A DNA stretch of 64,000 bases from Agarilytica sp033852165 (GTDB lineage: Bacteria; Pseudomonadota; Gammaproteobacteria; Pseudomonadales; Cellvibrionaceae): positions 124,001 through 188,000 of the forward strand of contig JAWSUZ010000074.1 in assembly GCA_033852165.1 (NCBI GenBank). Reading direction: 5' to 3'. Made by a program: the position numbers and the translations under genes. Below are positions 53,107-61,240 of this stretch, in pieces. Within the stretch, counting starts at the first letter, position 1. Each line of letters begins with the position of its first letter. The notes beneath the pieces were generated by a model. That model did not search any database. It saw nothing but the letters and a program-made list of their open reading frames with translations, and was not told where the DNA came from.

Positions 53107-53904
53107 GTGACGGGAACACCGGATATATTAAAAAGAATCATAGCGCGTAAGCATGAAGAGATTGCGGAACGCAAAAAACAAAACAGCCTGTCTGAGCTTA
53201 AGTCTGCTTCTTTAGGAATTGCTCCTGGTCGTGGTTTTGTTGAGGCTATAGAGAATAAGATTGAGCTGGGCTTGCCTGCGGTTATTGCCGAGATTAAAAA
53301 AGCATCGCCGAGTAAAGGCGTCATCCGCGAAGATTTTAATGCACCCGAAATTGCCAAAAGTTATGAGGCGGGTGGGGCTGCGTGTTTATCCGTATTAACT
53401 GACGTTGATTTTTTTCAGGGGGCTGATGAATATTTGCAGCGCTCACGTGAAGCCGTTAGTTTGCCTGTGATACGAAAAGACTTTATGGTTGATGAATACC
53501 AGATATATGAGTCTAAAGTTCTGGGGGCTGATTGTATTTTATTAATTGTTGCTGCATTAGATAAAGCGCAGTTGATTGGCCTCAATGAGGTTGCTCTCGA
53601 AATCGGATTGGACGTGTTAGTTGAGGTGCATAACCAGGGCGAGCTAGATCTGGCTTTGGAGCTTCCAAACCGTTTATTAGGGATCAATAATCGAGATTTG
53701 CATAGTTTTGATGTCAGCCTCGACACGACGTTATCGCTCATGGCCAATATTCCTGATGATAAAATTATTGTAACGGAAAGTGGTATTCACGGTCAGCAGG
53801 ATGTTGAGTTGATGCGTAAGAATAATGTGAACGGGTTTTTAGTTGGGGAGACGTTTATGCGGCACCCAGATCCGGGCGCCAAACTTAGAGAGTTGTTCTT
53901 TTAG
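53107..53904 (+). CDS. trpC: Indole-3-glycerol phosphate synthase
   Basis: A 265-residue TIM-barrel enzyme for the fourth step of tryptophan synthesis, unfused to TrpF. The N-terminal IIARKHEEIAERK and the catalytic VIAEIKKASPSKGVI (Glu, Lys), PVIRKDFMVDEYQI (Lys) and LLGINNRDLHSFDV (Asn) are intact. The frame is open from a TTG at 53092, but GAGAGAG six bases before the GTG at 53107 and the family N-terminus favour that start. It lies 15 bases after trpD. Confidence 0.95.
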   Translation: MTGTPDILKRIIARKHEEIAERKKQNSLSELKSASLGIAPGRGFVEAIENKIELGLPAVIAEIKKASPSKGVIREDFNAPEIAKSYEAGGAACLSVLTDVDFFQGADEYLQRSREAVSLPVIRKDFMVDEYQIYESKVLGADCILLIVAALDKAQLIGLNEVALEIGLDVLVEVHNQGELDLALELPNRLLGINNRDLHSFDVSLDTTLSLMANIPDDKIIVTESGIHGQQDVELMRKNNVNGFLVGETFMRHPDPGAKLRELFF

Positions 53905-53945
53905 TCGTCTATAATACGATTTTTGTGGAAGCTTAAACTTTTGCG

Positions 53946-53977
53946 TTGACCGATATCCTTTCGGATTAATCGGTTAA
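53946..53977. terminator. Candidate hairpin between trpC and crp
   Basis: TTGACCGAT-type and ATCGGTTAA-type arms can pair around GAAAGGAT-like centre bases. It overlaps the crp stop codon and follows trpC, so could end both transcripts. The stem has mismatches and only modest T-runs. Confidence 0.35.
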
Positions 53978-54609
53978 CGTGTTCCGTATACCACCATGGT
54001 TTTTCCTTTAACGGAAACTAAACCCTGGTCTTCTAGGGTTTTCAGAACTCGGCCTACCATCTCACGAGAGCAGCCTACAATTCGACCAATTTCTTGGCGG
54101 GTGATTTTAATCTGCATTCCGTCTGGGTGAGTCATTGCGTCAGGTTCTTTACATAGGTCCAGCAATGTTCGTGCGACCCTGCCTGTTACATCCAAGAAGG
54201 CTAAATCACCAACTTTCCGGGTTGTATTTCTGAGTCGTCTCGCCATTTGGGAGCCGAGTGAGAACAAAAACTCTGGGTGCAATTCTGAAATTTCATTAAA
54301 CTTGGCGTATGAAATTTCGCCAATTTCACATTCACATTTAGCTCTTACCCATGCGCTTCGACTGTCTTGTTCGTCAAACAAGCCCATTTCACCGAAAAAG
54401 TCACCATCGTTAAGGTAGGCAACAATCATCTCTCGGCCTTCTTCGTCTTCAATTAAGACGGTGACCGAACCTTTAATTATGTAATAGAGCGAATCACTTT
54501 TGTCCCCTGCGTATATAAGCGTGCTTTTTGCTGGGTAGCGACGTCTATGGCAATGACTAAGAAATTCGTCTGCGTTTTCGATATGGCGAGTAAGTGAAAC
54601 AGGAACCAA
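53974..54609 (-). CDS. crp: cAMP receptor protein (Crp/Vfr)
   Basis: The 211-residue regulator is a full-length Crp/Vfr orthologue. The cAMP pocket is in GDFFGEMGLFDEQDSRSAWV (Glu and Arg contacts) and the DNA-reading helix in ITRQEIGRIVGCSREMVGRV. It binds as a cAMP-bound dimer near TGTGA-type sites, and in Pseudomonas Vfr governs virulence and motility rather than catabolite repression. Length and the trpC-crp neighbourhood match Vfr. It converges with trpC. Confidence 0.96.
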   Translation of the reverse strand: MVPVSLTRHIENADEFLSHCHRRRYPAKSTLIYAGDKSDSLYYIIKGSVTVLIEDEEGREMIVAYLNDGDFFGEMGLFDEQDSRSAWVRAKCECEIGEISYAKFNEISELHPEFLFSLGSQMARRLRNTTRKVGDLAFLDVTGRVARTLLDLCKEPDAMTHPDGMQIKITRQEIGRIVGCSREMVGRVLKTLEDQGLVSVKGKTMVVYGTR

Positions 54610-54780
54610 TGTAGAAACCTCTATTATTAGAATTCATCCGTCTACTGTTCGAGTATAACCCCTAAGAGAGATAATGCACCACACCCCTCTGTAATATTTG
54701 CGGGATGGATTAGCTTTAGCAAAAACTCTGAGCTGTGTTAATCTCCTCGAATTAGACAGAGACAGTTATTGGGGTTCAGT

Positions 54781-55200
54781 ATGCAAGCAACAGTTAGTTG
54801 GTTAGATGGAGTGTCATTTGAGGGGAAGTCGGGCAGTGGTCACTCAGTCATTATGGACGGTCCTCCTGATCATGGAGGGCAAAACAAAGGCGTTAGGCCT
54901 ATGGAAATGCTTTTGCTGGGGCTTGGTGGTTGTGCTTCCTTTGATGTTATGTCGATATTGCAAAAGTCTCGACAAAAAGTCACCGATTGTAAGGTTGAAT
55001 TAGACGCCGAAAGAGTTGATGCCGTACCCTCCGTGTTTAGTAAAATCAGTATGAAGTTTATTGTCTCAGGTGAAAGCCTGAAGGAGTCGCAGGTGGCTCG
55101 TGCTGTTGAGTTATCAGCAGAAAAGTATTGTTCCGCGTCCATTATGTTCGAAAAAGCGGGTGTTGAGCTGATCCACAGTTATGAGATTGTTGGCGTTTAG
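54781..55200 (+). CDS. OsmC-family protein (YhfA-like)
   Basis: A 139-residue OsmC/Ohr fold protein. GVRPMEMLLLGLGGCASFDV holds the first conserved Cys, and AVELSAEKYCSASIMFEK the second, the pair that reduces organic peroxides in OsmC/Ohr. The YhfA-like branch is poorly characterised but shares the motif. The ATG at 54781 is preceded by a short GGGG site; the TTG at 54769 in the same frame is less likely. In Pseudomonas it occurs beside crp/vfr too. Confidence 0.9.
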   Translation: MQATVSWLDGVSFEGKSGSGHSVIMDGPPDHGGQNKGVRPMEMLLLGLGGCASFDVMSILQKSRQKVTDCKVELDAERVDAVPSVFSKISMKFIVSGESLKESQVARAVELSAEKYCSASIMFEKAGVELIHSYEIVGV

Positions 55201-55229
55201 CCGTTCTCTAATGGCTATATATTCAATGT

Positions 55230-55258
55230 GTTGCCTCCTACTTTGATGTGGAGGCAAC
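55230..55258 (+). terminator. Rho-independent terminator after osmC-like gene
   Basis: GTTGCCTCC and GGAGGCAAC pair perfectly around an 11-base loop, followed by TCGTCTTTTTTC. This is a good intrinsic terminator in the forward direction. Confidence 0.85.
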
Positions 55259-55308
55259 TCGTCTTTTTTCTCTATCTCTCTTTTCTCTTTATCTATTCTC
55301 TGATTAGG

Positions 55309-55965
55309 TCAAATCCTGTAGGCCAGCTCGGTCATTACTTTAGATATTGCGGACATTGCTGACTTGATTGGCGCGGGGAAGTTGTAGCCTCCGGCTTGGA
55401 GTGCCATATGACCGTGCCTCTCTTCATCTATTAGCATTTGCTCTACGATGGCTTTTGATTCGAAATCTGTTTCCGGCAGGCTTTTTAGGTGATGAGACAG
55501 ATGCTTACACACCTGCTCTTCGGTTGCGGCAACAAAGCCCAAGCTTACTTTATCGCTGATGAGGCCAGCTGTTGCTCCGATGCCAAACGAGAGCGAATAC
55601 CAAATCGGGTTGAGTAAGCTGGGGCGGCTATTGAGTTTTGCGAGCCTCTTTTCGCACCAAACCAAGTGATCAATTTCTTCTTCCGCGGCCTGGGCCATTT
55701 CGTGCCGAATTTTCGGTAGCTTTGCGGTGAGGGCTTGCCCTTGGTAGAGCGCTTGGGCGCAGACTTCTCCTGTATGGTTAACCCGCATAAGCCCCGCGGC
55801 ATGTTTTGACTCTGTTTCGCTCAGCTCTGTCTTATCTGAACTCTCAGGTTTGGGCGTGGGGCGTTTGGCGTGATTGGCTCGAGTAGAAAGGCTTCTTAAT
55901 GCGGTGTCGATACCGCATATTGCTTGATCAATGAAGCTTAAATGTCGTTCTGTTTGTTTGGTCAT
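55309..55965 (-). CDS. coq7: Demethoxyubiquinone hydroxylase Coq7
   Basis: The 218-residue di-iron monooxygenase adds the last hydroxyl in ubiquinone synthesis. The iron ligands are visible: Glu in MRVNHTGEVCAQALYQGQ, E-x2-H in EEEIDHLVWCEKRL, Glu in EEQVCKHLSHH and E-x2-H in LIDEERHGHMA. Its C-terminal third is membrane-binding. The type is the one found in Pseudomonas; UbiF-type flavoenzymes are used in E. coli instead. Confidence 0.95.
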   Translation of the reverse strand: MTKQTERHLSFIDQAICGIDTALRSLSTRANHAKRPTPKPESSDKTELSETESKHAAGLMRVNHTGEVCAQALYQGQALTAKLPKIRHEMAQAAEEEIDHLVWCEKRLAKLNSRPSLLNPIWYSLSFGIGATAGLISDKVSLGFVAATEEQVCKHLSHHLKSLPETDFESKAIVEQMLIDEERHGHMALQAGGYNFPAPIKSAMSAISKVMTELAYRI

Positions 55966-56013
55966 GGTATTGCTTAGGTCTGTGGACTTAAATAAAGTGA
56001 TAGTTACAACTAA

Positions 56014-56044
56014 CTAGTGACGAGCCAGTTCTGGACGGACACTA
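56014..56044. repeat. Short palindromic MITE-like relic, left of AAA gene
   Basis: CTAGTGACGAGCCAG and CTGGACGGACACTAA form imperfect arms around TT. The right half (GAGCCAGTTCTGGACGGACACTA) closely matches the right end of the 171-bp element at 57.6-57.8 kb. It lies 20 bases before the AAA ATPase start. Confidence 0.75.
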
Positions 56045-56063
56045 ACTATTGGTATTCCCGCAC

Positions 56064-57548
56064 ATGAATAATAATGACTTAAGATTAATACTCAATGCAA
56101 AGGTTTCGTTGGTTGTAATTGAAACATATGATGAATTAAGAGCGCTTTCGCTCTTAGAAAGCCTGTTCCAATACGAGAAGATTCCTGCTTGGCGTTGGTC
56201 TGTGACCGAAGGTTTATCCAGTTTAGGCTTTGGGATGAGCCTAAATGCTAAAGAATCGATTGTCGAGCCTGAGTCTGTACTCAAACACATTAAAAGTTGC
56301 GAAGAAAAAAGCGCTTTTGTTTTGTGTGATTTTCACCCATTCCTGGACGAAGCAAAAAACATACGTTTTTTAAAGGATATTGTCTTTAGCCCTGCTGGCC
56401 ATAAAGTCGTTTTGGTCAGTCATCAACTCTCTCTTCCTCCTGAACTTTCTCGTTACGCAGCTTCTGTCAGTCTTTCGATGCCATCAGAAGATGAGATTTT
56501 GGCAATTATTCGAGAGGAGGCTAGGGTATGGGCAGCCAGTAACAACAAGTCGAGAATTAAAACCGATAGCCTTACTCTGCAGAAGCTCGTCGGGAATCTA
56601 AAGGGCTTACCTCACCAAGATGTGAGACGTTTGGCTCATGGGGCAATAGCCGATGATGGTGCGATTACTGAATCGGATTTGCCGGAGCTGGCTCGTCGTA
56701 AGTTTGAGTTGATGGATATGGAGGGCGTATTACACTTTGAGTTTAGCTCGGCACATTTACGTGAAGTCGGTGGTTTGAACGCGCTAAAAAAATGGTTAGA
56801 AGACCGGCGGCATATGGTCACCAAGGATACTGACGCCAAAGGTGACAAGCATTTGGATGCTCCAAAAGGGGTTTTACTCTTTGGCGTGCAGGGCGGTGGT
56901 AAAAGTTTGGCTGCAAAATCTATTGCTGGGGTTTGGGGGCTACCGCTTTTGAGGCTGGATATGGGAGCCTTATTTAATAAGTATGTTGGTGAAACAGAGA
57001 AAAATTTGCGCGAGGCCTTGAAGCTCGCAGACCTAATGTCGCCTTGTGTCTTGTGGATGGATGAGATTGAAAAAGGCATGTCTCAGGAGGGGGCTGATAA
57101 TGCGACCAGCAAGCGATTATTAGGGACGTTATTGACGTGGATGTCAGAACGGAAAAGCAAAGTCTTTTTAGTGGCGACGAGTAACGATATCAGTATGTTG
57201 CCTCCAGAACTGATGCGTAAAGGCCGCTTTGATGAAATCTTTTTTGTCGATTTGCCCGATCAAATAACACGTACGATGATATTTCGAATTCATTTGAAAA
57301 GGCGAGGTTTAGAGCTTGAAGGTTTTGATCTTGGCGTGCTTGCCGATGTGACGGAAGGGTTTACTGGTGCTGAGATTGAGCAGGCCGTTGTGAGCGCAAC
57401 ATACTCAGCGTCCGCTCGTGAAGAAGCGGTGACTCAGGCTCATGTTGCAGATGCCATCCATAAAACTCAGCCATTGTCCGTTGTAATGGCTGAGCGCATC
57501 AATGAATTACGGTCTTGGGCTAAAGAGAGGGCAGTATTTGCCAACTAG
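56064..57548 (+). CDS. Ycf46-like AAA+ ATPase
   Basis: A 494-residue AAA+ protein of the type related to plastid Ycf46. The N-terminal part (LRLILNAKVSLVVIETYDE) is the Ycf46 regulatory region. The C-terminal AAA core has Walker A LFGVQGGGKSLAAKSIAG (about residue 275), pore-loop-like LFNKYVGETEKNLR, Walker B LWMDEIEKGM and the sensor region TSNDISMLPPELMRKGRFDE. Its function is unknown; in cyanobacteria the homologue affects carbon use. The frame runs upstream to a TTG at 56049; the ATG at 56064 matches homologues. The final stop codon falls within a repeat end, so the original C-terminus may have been slightly different. Confidence 0.9.
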   Translation: MNNNDLRLILNAKVSLVVIETYDELRALSLLESLFQYEKIPAWRWSVTEGLSSLGFGMSLNAKESIVEPESVLKHIKSCEEKSAFVLCDFHPFLDEAKNIRFLKDIVFSPAGHKVVLVSHQLSLPPELSRYAASVSLSMPSEDEILAIIREEARVWAASNNKSRIKTDSLTLQKLVGNLKGLPHQDVRRLAHGAIADDGAITESDLPELARRKFELMDMEGVLHFEFSSAHLREVGGLNALKKWLEDRRHMVTKDTDAKGDKHLDAPKGVLLFGVQGGGKSLAAKSIAGVWGLPLLRLDMGALFNKYVGETEKNLREALKLADLMSPCVLWMDEIEKGMSQEGADNATSKRLLGTLLTWMSERKSKVFLVATSNDISMLPPELMRKGRFDEIFFVDLPDQITRTMIFRIHLKRRGLELEGFDLGVLADVTEGFTGAEIEQAVVSATYSASAREEAVTQAHVADAIHKTQPLSVVMAERINELRSWAKERAVFAN

Positions 57549-57581
57549 TGCCTACCCAGATATTTGATCTGAGCGGGCACT
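57547..57581. repeat. Short palindromic MITE-like relic, right of AAA gene
   Basis: AGTGCCTACCCAGA and TCTGAGCGGGCACT are imperfect inverted arms (11 of 14 match) around a 7-base centre. The ends match the TAGTGCCC...CCAGA ends of the larger element nearby. A further degenerate end, TTAGTGCTTTCCAG, follows at 57584. Confidence 0.7.
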
Positions 57582-57602
57582 CCTTAGTGCTTTCCAGCTG
57601 CG

Positions 57603-57773
57603 CTAGCTAGTGCCCATCCAGAAATAGGCTCTGCTGCGGAAAAATAAAAACACTCATCTTTGCGTCACTACATGTAGTTGTTTGCAATAAGCAAACGCCC
57701 ACATGTAGTGACGCAAATCTAAGAATTTTTATTTCTCCTCGCGACGAGCCATTTCTGGACGGGCACTAGCTAG
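57603..57773. mobile_element. 171-bp palindromic MITE-like element
   Basis: Two 83-base arms face each other around the 5-base centre AATAA. The first 13 bases of each arm (CTAGCTAGTGCCC) are identical, the next ten differ once, and the stretch TTTGCGTCACTACATGT pairs perfectly near the centre. No reading frame is present. Size, terminal inverted repeats and CTAG ends fit a nonautonomous miniature element. Its right arm overlaps the purD stop codon. Confidence 0.88.
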
Positions 57774-59055
57774 TTTCGCGAGCAATAGCTCTGTATGCAA
57801 TATCTTTTCGGTAGAAAAGAGCATCCCAGTCAATAGTCTCTGCTAGAGCGTAAGCATTCTTTTGTGCTTCTGTAATCGACTCGCCTAATGCTGTTGCGCA
57901 AAGTACACGCCCACCACTAGTGACGACATTCTCTCCCTCGAGCTTCGTGCCAGCATGAAAGATCTTGGCGTTGGAACTTTCTTGGCCATCATCAAGCCCT
58001 GAGATGACTTTGCCTTTTTCGTAGCTGGCAGGATAACCGCCTGCTGCTAGTACAACGCCAACAGCTGGACGCTCATCCCATTCGGCATTTGTTTTATCAA
58101 GATTGCCGTCAATTGCCGCAAGGCACAGTTCTGACAAGTCTGACTGCAAGCGCATCATAATAGGCTGTGTTTCTGGGTCTCCGAAACGGCAGTTGTATTC
58201 AATAACTCTAGGGGCTCCATTGTTGTCGATCATTAGCCCTGCATACAAAAAGCCGGTGTAATCATTTCCTTCTGCCTTCATACCTTCAATCGTTGGAATG
58301 ATGACTTCTTTCATTACGCGTTCGTAAACTTCTGGGGTTACCACTGGTGCGGGAGAGTAAGCTCCCATTCCTCCAGTGTTTGGCCCAGTGTCTCCGTCGC
58401 CAACTCGTTTATGATCCTGGCTGGTGGCCATTGGCAATACGTTATTCCCGTCGGCAATGACGATGAAACTAGCCTCTTCACCGGCTAGGAATTCCTCAAC
58501 CACGACACGGCAGCCAGCTTCACCAAAGACATTACCCGATAGCATGTCTTCGATAGCGCTTTCGGCCGTTGCCAGATCTTCAGCGACGATAACGCCTTTA
58601 CCAGCGGCTAAACCATCGGCCTTAATGACGATGGGAGCACCGACTTTACGTACGTAGCTTAGGGCGTCGTTAACATCCGTGAAGGTTTGGTAAGCGCCGG
58701 TGGGAATATTGTGGCGAATACAAAAATCCTTAGTAAAGGATTTAGAGCCTTCAAGTTGTGCGGCACCTTTTGACGGCCCGAAACATTTGAGTTTGCGCTC
58801 ATTAAAGTAATCGACAATACCCTCTACCAAGGGGGCTTCAGGCCCGATAATGGTCAGTCCGACCTCGTTTTTTTCGGCAAAATCTGCTAATGCAGTGAAA
58901 TCCATAACGTCAATCGCGAGGTTTTCTAATTTTGCTTCTAGGGCTGTACCTGCATTTCCTGGTGCAACAAAGACCGTTTCAACGGCCTCATTTTGGGCTG
59001 CTTTCCAGGCTAGGGCGTGTTCGCGACCGCCGCTGCCTATCACAAGTATTTTCAT
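57766..59055 (-). CDS. purD: Phosphoribosylamine-glycine ligase
   Basis: The 429-residue GAR synthetase joins glycine to phosphoribosylamine in purine synthesis. It begins MKILVIGSGGREHALAWKA, has the ATP-grasp motifs IVIKADGLAAGKGVIVA and EYNCRFGDPETQPIMMR, and ends IAYRAIARETS. The final TAG lies in the right terminal repeat of the adjacent MITE-like element; E. coli PurD ends in a similar AIAREQ, so little if anything was lost. An ATG at 59055 with AAGGTAAAT upstream is the start; the longer frame overlaps purH. Confidence 0.96.
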   Translation of the reverse strand: MKILVIGSGGREHALAWKAAQNEAVETVFVAPGNAGTALEAKLENLAIDVMDFTALADFAEKNEVGLTIIGPEAPLVEGIVDYFNERKLKCFGPSKGAAQLEGSKSFTKDFCIRHNIPTGAYQTFTDVNDALSYVRKVGAPIVIKADGLAAGKGVIVAEDLATAESAIEDMLSGNVFGEAGCRVVVEEFLAGEEASFIVIADGNNVLPMATSQDHKRVGDGDTGPNTGGMGAYSPAPVVTPEVYERVMKEVIIPTIEGMKAEGNDYTGFLYAGLMIDNNGAPRVIEYNCRFGDPETQPIMMRLQSDLSELCLAAIDGNLDKTNAEWDERPAVGVVLAAGGYPASYEKGKVISGLDDGQESSNAKIFHAGTKLEGENVVTSGGRVLCATALGESITEAQKNAYALAETIDWDALFYRKDIAYRAIARETS

Positions 59056-59080
59056 GATGATATTTACCTTAACGTAGTAC

Positions 59081-60661
59081 TTAGTGACGGAAGTGACGCA
59101 TGCCAGTGAATACCATGGCGATTCCATGTTCGTCTGCTGCTGCGATGACTTCTTCATCACGCATTGAGCCGCCAGGTTGAATAACTGCACTAATTCCCGC
59201 TGCTGCGGCGTTATCTAAACCGTCGCGAAACGGAAAGAATGCATCGGAAGCCATTACGGATCCTTTGACTTCCAAACCGGCATGTTCCGCTTTAATTCCG
59301 GCGATACGAGCTGAGTTGATGCGACTCATTTGGCCTGCACCGACACCGATTGTTTGCCCGTCTTTTGCATAGATGATGGCGTTGGACTTGACCATTTTGC
59401 CGACTTTCCACGCGAAGAGTAGATCTTGCAGTTGGGCATCTGTTGGCGCGACTTTGGTGACAACTTTCAAGTCGTCAAGAGTGATAGTGCCTTGGTCGCT
59501 GTCTTGAACGAGTAAGCCGCCAGTAACGCGTTTGTAGTCTAGCTTTGATGTTTTGTCATTATTCCACGATCCACACTCGAGCAAGCGAACGTTCTTTTTC
59601 GCTTCGACGATAGAAACGGCTTCCGCTGATATCGACGGAGCGATAATGACTTCAACAAATTGCTTGTCGACAATGGCTTGGGCTGTAGCGGCGTCAAGTT
59701 CACCGTTGAAAGCGATAATTCCACCGAATGAAGATTCAGGATCAGTTGCAAAAGCTTTCTCGTAAGCACCCAAAAGTGTTTCGGCTTGAGCGACGCCACA
59801 AGGGTTCGCATGTTTAACGATTACACAGGTGGGAGCTGTAAATTGCTTTACGGTTTCTAAAGCTGCATCGGTATCGGCGATATTGTTGAACGAGAGGGCT
59901 TTACCTTGAATCTGTTTTGCGGTTGCGACGCTTGCTTCAGAAAGCGTACTTTCCACATAAAATGCCGCGTTTTGATGGGGGTTTTCACCGTAGCGAAGCG
60001 GTTGTTTTTTCTCGAACTGGAGGTTAAAGGTACGCGCGAAATTTTCGTCGCCTTGTTTAACTTTTTTACCCAGATAATTCGCAATGGCGCCATCATAGGA
60101 GGAGGTGTGTTCAAATGCTTTAACCGATAAATCGAAGCGTGTTGACAGGGCAAGTGCACCTGTATGCTCGGTCATTTCCTCGATTACTGTTGTGTAATCA
60201 GAAGTATTTACGACAATAGCAACGTCGTTATAATTTTTAGCGGCTGCACGAACCATTGTTGGGCCACCGATATCAATATTTTCAATGGCTGTGGCTAAGT
60301 CACAATCTGGGTTGGCAATGGTATTTTCAAATGGGTAGAGGTTCACGACAACCATATCAATTTCTTGAATGTCATGAGCTTTCATGATCTCGTCGTCGGT
60401 GCCGCGACGGCCTAAAATGCCACCGTGAACTTTAGGGTGTAGTGTCTTAACGCGTCCGTCCATCATCTCCGGAAAGCCTGTGTAGTCTGAGATCTCGATG
60501 GCTGGGATGCCGCTCTCTTTCAGTAAACGAAAGGTGCCGCCGGTAGAAAGTATTTCGATATCCAGCGCGGTTAGCTGCTGGGCGAATTCTACGATGCCCG
60601 TTTTGTCTGAGACGCTAATAAGAGCGCGTTTGACTCTGACTAATTTTTCAGTCGATGTCAT
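59081..60661 (-). CDS. purH: Bifunctional AICAR formyltransferase / IMP cyclohydrolase
   Basis: The 526-residue enzyme does the last two steps to IMP. The N-terminal IMP cyclohydrolase has RALISVSDKTGIVEFA and STGGTFRLL. The C-terminal AICAR transformylase has VKHANPCGVA (Lys-His), KVGKMVKSNAIIYAK and GGSMRDEEVIAAADEHG. Length matches the usual form. It is followed by purD after 25 bases, as in Pseudomonas. Confidence 0.97.
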   Translation of the reverse strand: MTSTEKLVRVKRALISVSDKTGIVEFAQQLTALDIEILSTGGTFRLLKESGIPAIEISDYTGFPEMMDGRVKTLHPKVHGGILGRRGTDDEIMKAHDIQEIDMVVVNLYPFENTIANPDCDLATAIENIDIGGPTMVRAAAKNYNDVAIVVNTSDYTTVIEEMTEHTGALALSTRFDLSVKAFEHTSSYDGAIANYLGKKVKQGDENFARTFNLQFEKKQPLRYGENPHQNAAFYVESTLSEASVATAKQIQGKALSFNNIADTDAALETVKQFTAPTCVIVKHANPCGVAQAETLLGAYEKAFATDPESSFGGIIAFNGELDAATAQAIVDKQFVEVIIAPSISAEAVSIVEAKKNVRLLECGSWNNDKTSKLDYKRVTGGLLVQDSDQGTITLDDLKVVTKVAPTDAQLQDLLFAWKVGKMVKSNAIIYAKDGQTIGVGAGQMSRINSARIAGIKAEHAGLEVKGSVMASDAFFPFRDGLDNAAAAGISAVIQPGGSMRDEEVIAAADEHGIAMVFTGMRHFRH

Positions 60662-60687
60662 TTTTTGAAAATTCCTGCAGTGACTTA

Positions 60688-60727
60688 TTCAGAATGAGAA
60701 GGTTTGGTTCAGAATAAGAAGGTTTGG
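60688..60727. repeat. Tandem 20-bp repeat upstream of purH
   Basis: TTCAGAATGAGAAGGTTTGG is followed directly by TTCAGAATAAGAAGGTTTGG. It ends 27 bases before the purH ATG, in the leader of the purHD transcript. It could be a regulatory site or a plain duplication. Confidence 0.8.
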
Positions 60728-60882
60728 ATTTAAGTGTTTAGCTGAGTTTTCGATGCGGACGAAAGTCTCAGCTAACCAGGTACACGACACATAGAGAGTC
60801 ATGGATAACTATGATTGAAACGACTTGGGTTTACGAATAGATCAAGTCGATTACAACTGAATTATATGGTGTTGCAAATACG

Positions 60883-60902
60883 GGCTGCGAAGTTTCGCAG
60901 CC
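60883..60902 (-). terminator. Hairpin after fis
   Basis: GGCTGCGAA and TTCGCAGCC pair over nine bases with only a two-base centre, 17 bases past the fis stop. T-run is weak. It probably ends or attenuates the dusB-fis transcript before purH. Confidence 0.55.
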
Positions 60903-60919
60903 TCATAAGGTGTTACAAA

Positions 60920-61240
60920 CTATAGTAAGCCGTATTGTTTCAGTTTTTTGCGTAAAGTGCCTCGGTTTAAGCCGAGAACATTTGCTGCTTTAGTTTGGTT
61001 GTGGCGAGTATATTTCATCACAACTTCAAGCATTGGAGCTTCTACTTCAGCCTGTACCATCTCGTAGACATCAGTTACATCTTGTCCATCGAGGTGTTGA
61101 AAGTAATTGCTTACGGCTTTTTCTACGCAATCGCGAAGAGATTGGTCTTGTGGAGCGCTATAAGAATCTTGGCCGGGTGCCTGTTGCTGTGTGCCAAGTT
61201 CCTTGGTGCGATCATTTAGAAGCGTATCCGCAGTGTTCAT
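60920..61240 (-). CDS. fis: Nucleoid protein Fis
   Basis: The 106-residue homodimeric DNA-bending protein has the usual C-terminal helix-turn-helix (RHNQTKAANVLGLNRGTLRKK). The N-terminal 35 residues, rich in Gln and polar residues, are a little longer than in E. coli Fis (98 residues). It regulates rRNA promoters and nucleoid structure in fast growth. Its ATG overlaps the dusB stop by four bases, the conserved dusB-fis arrangement. Confidence 0.96.
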   Translation of the reverse strand: MNTADTLLNDRTKELGTQQQAPGQDSYSAPQDQSLRDCVEKAVSNYFQHLDGQDVTDVYEMVQAEVEAPMLEVVMKYTRHNQTKAANVLGLNRGTLRKKLKQYGLL

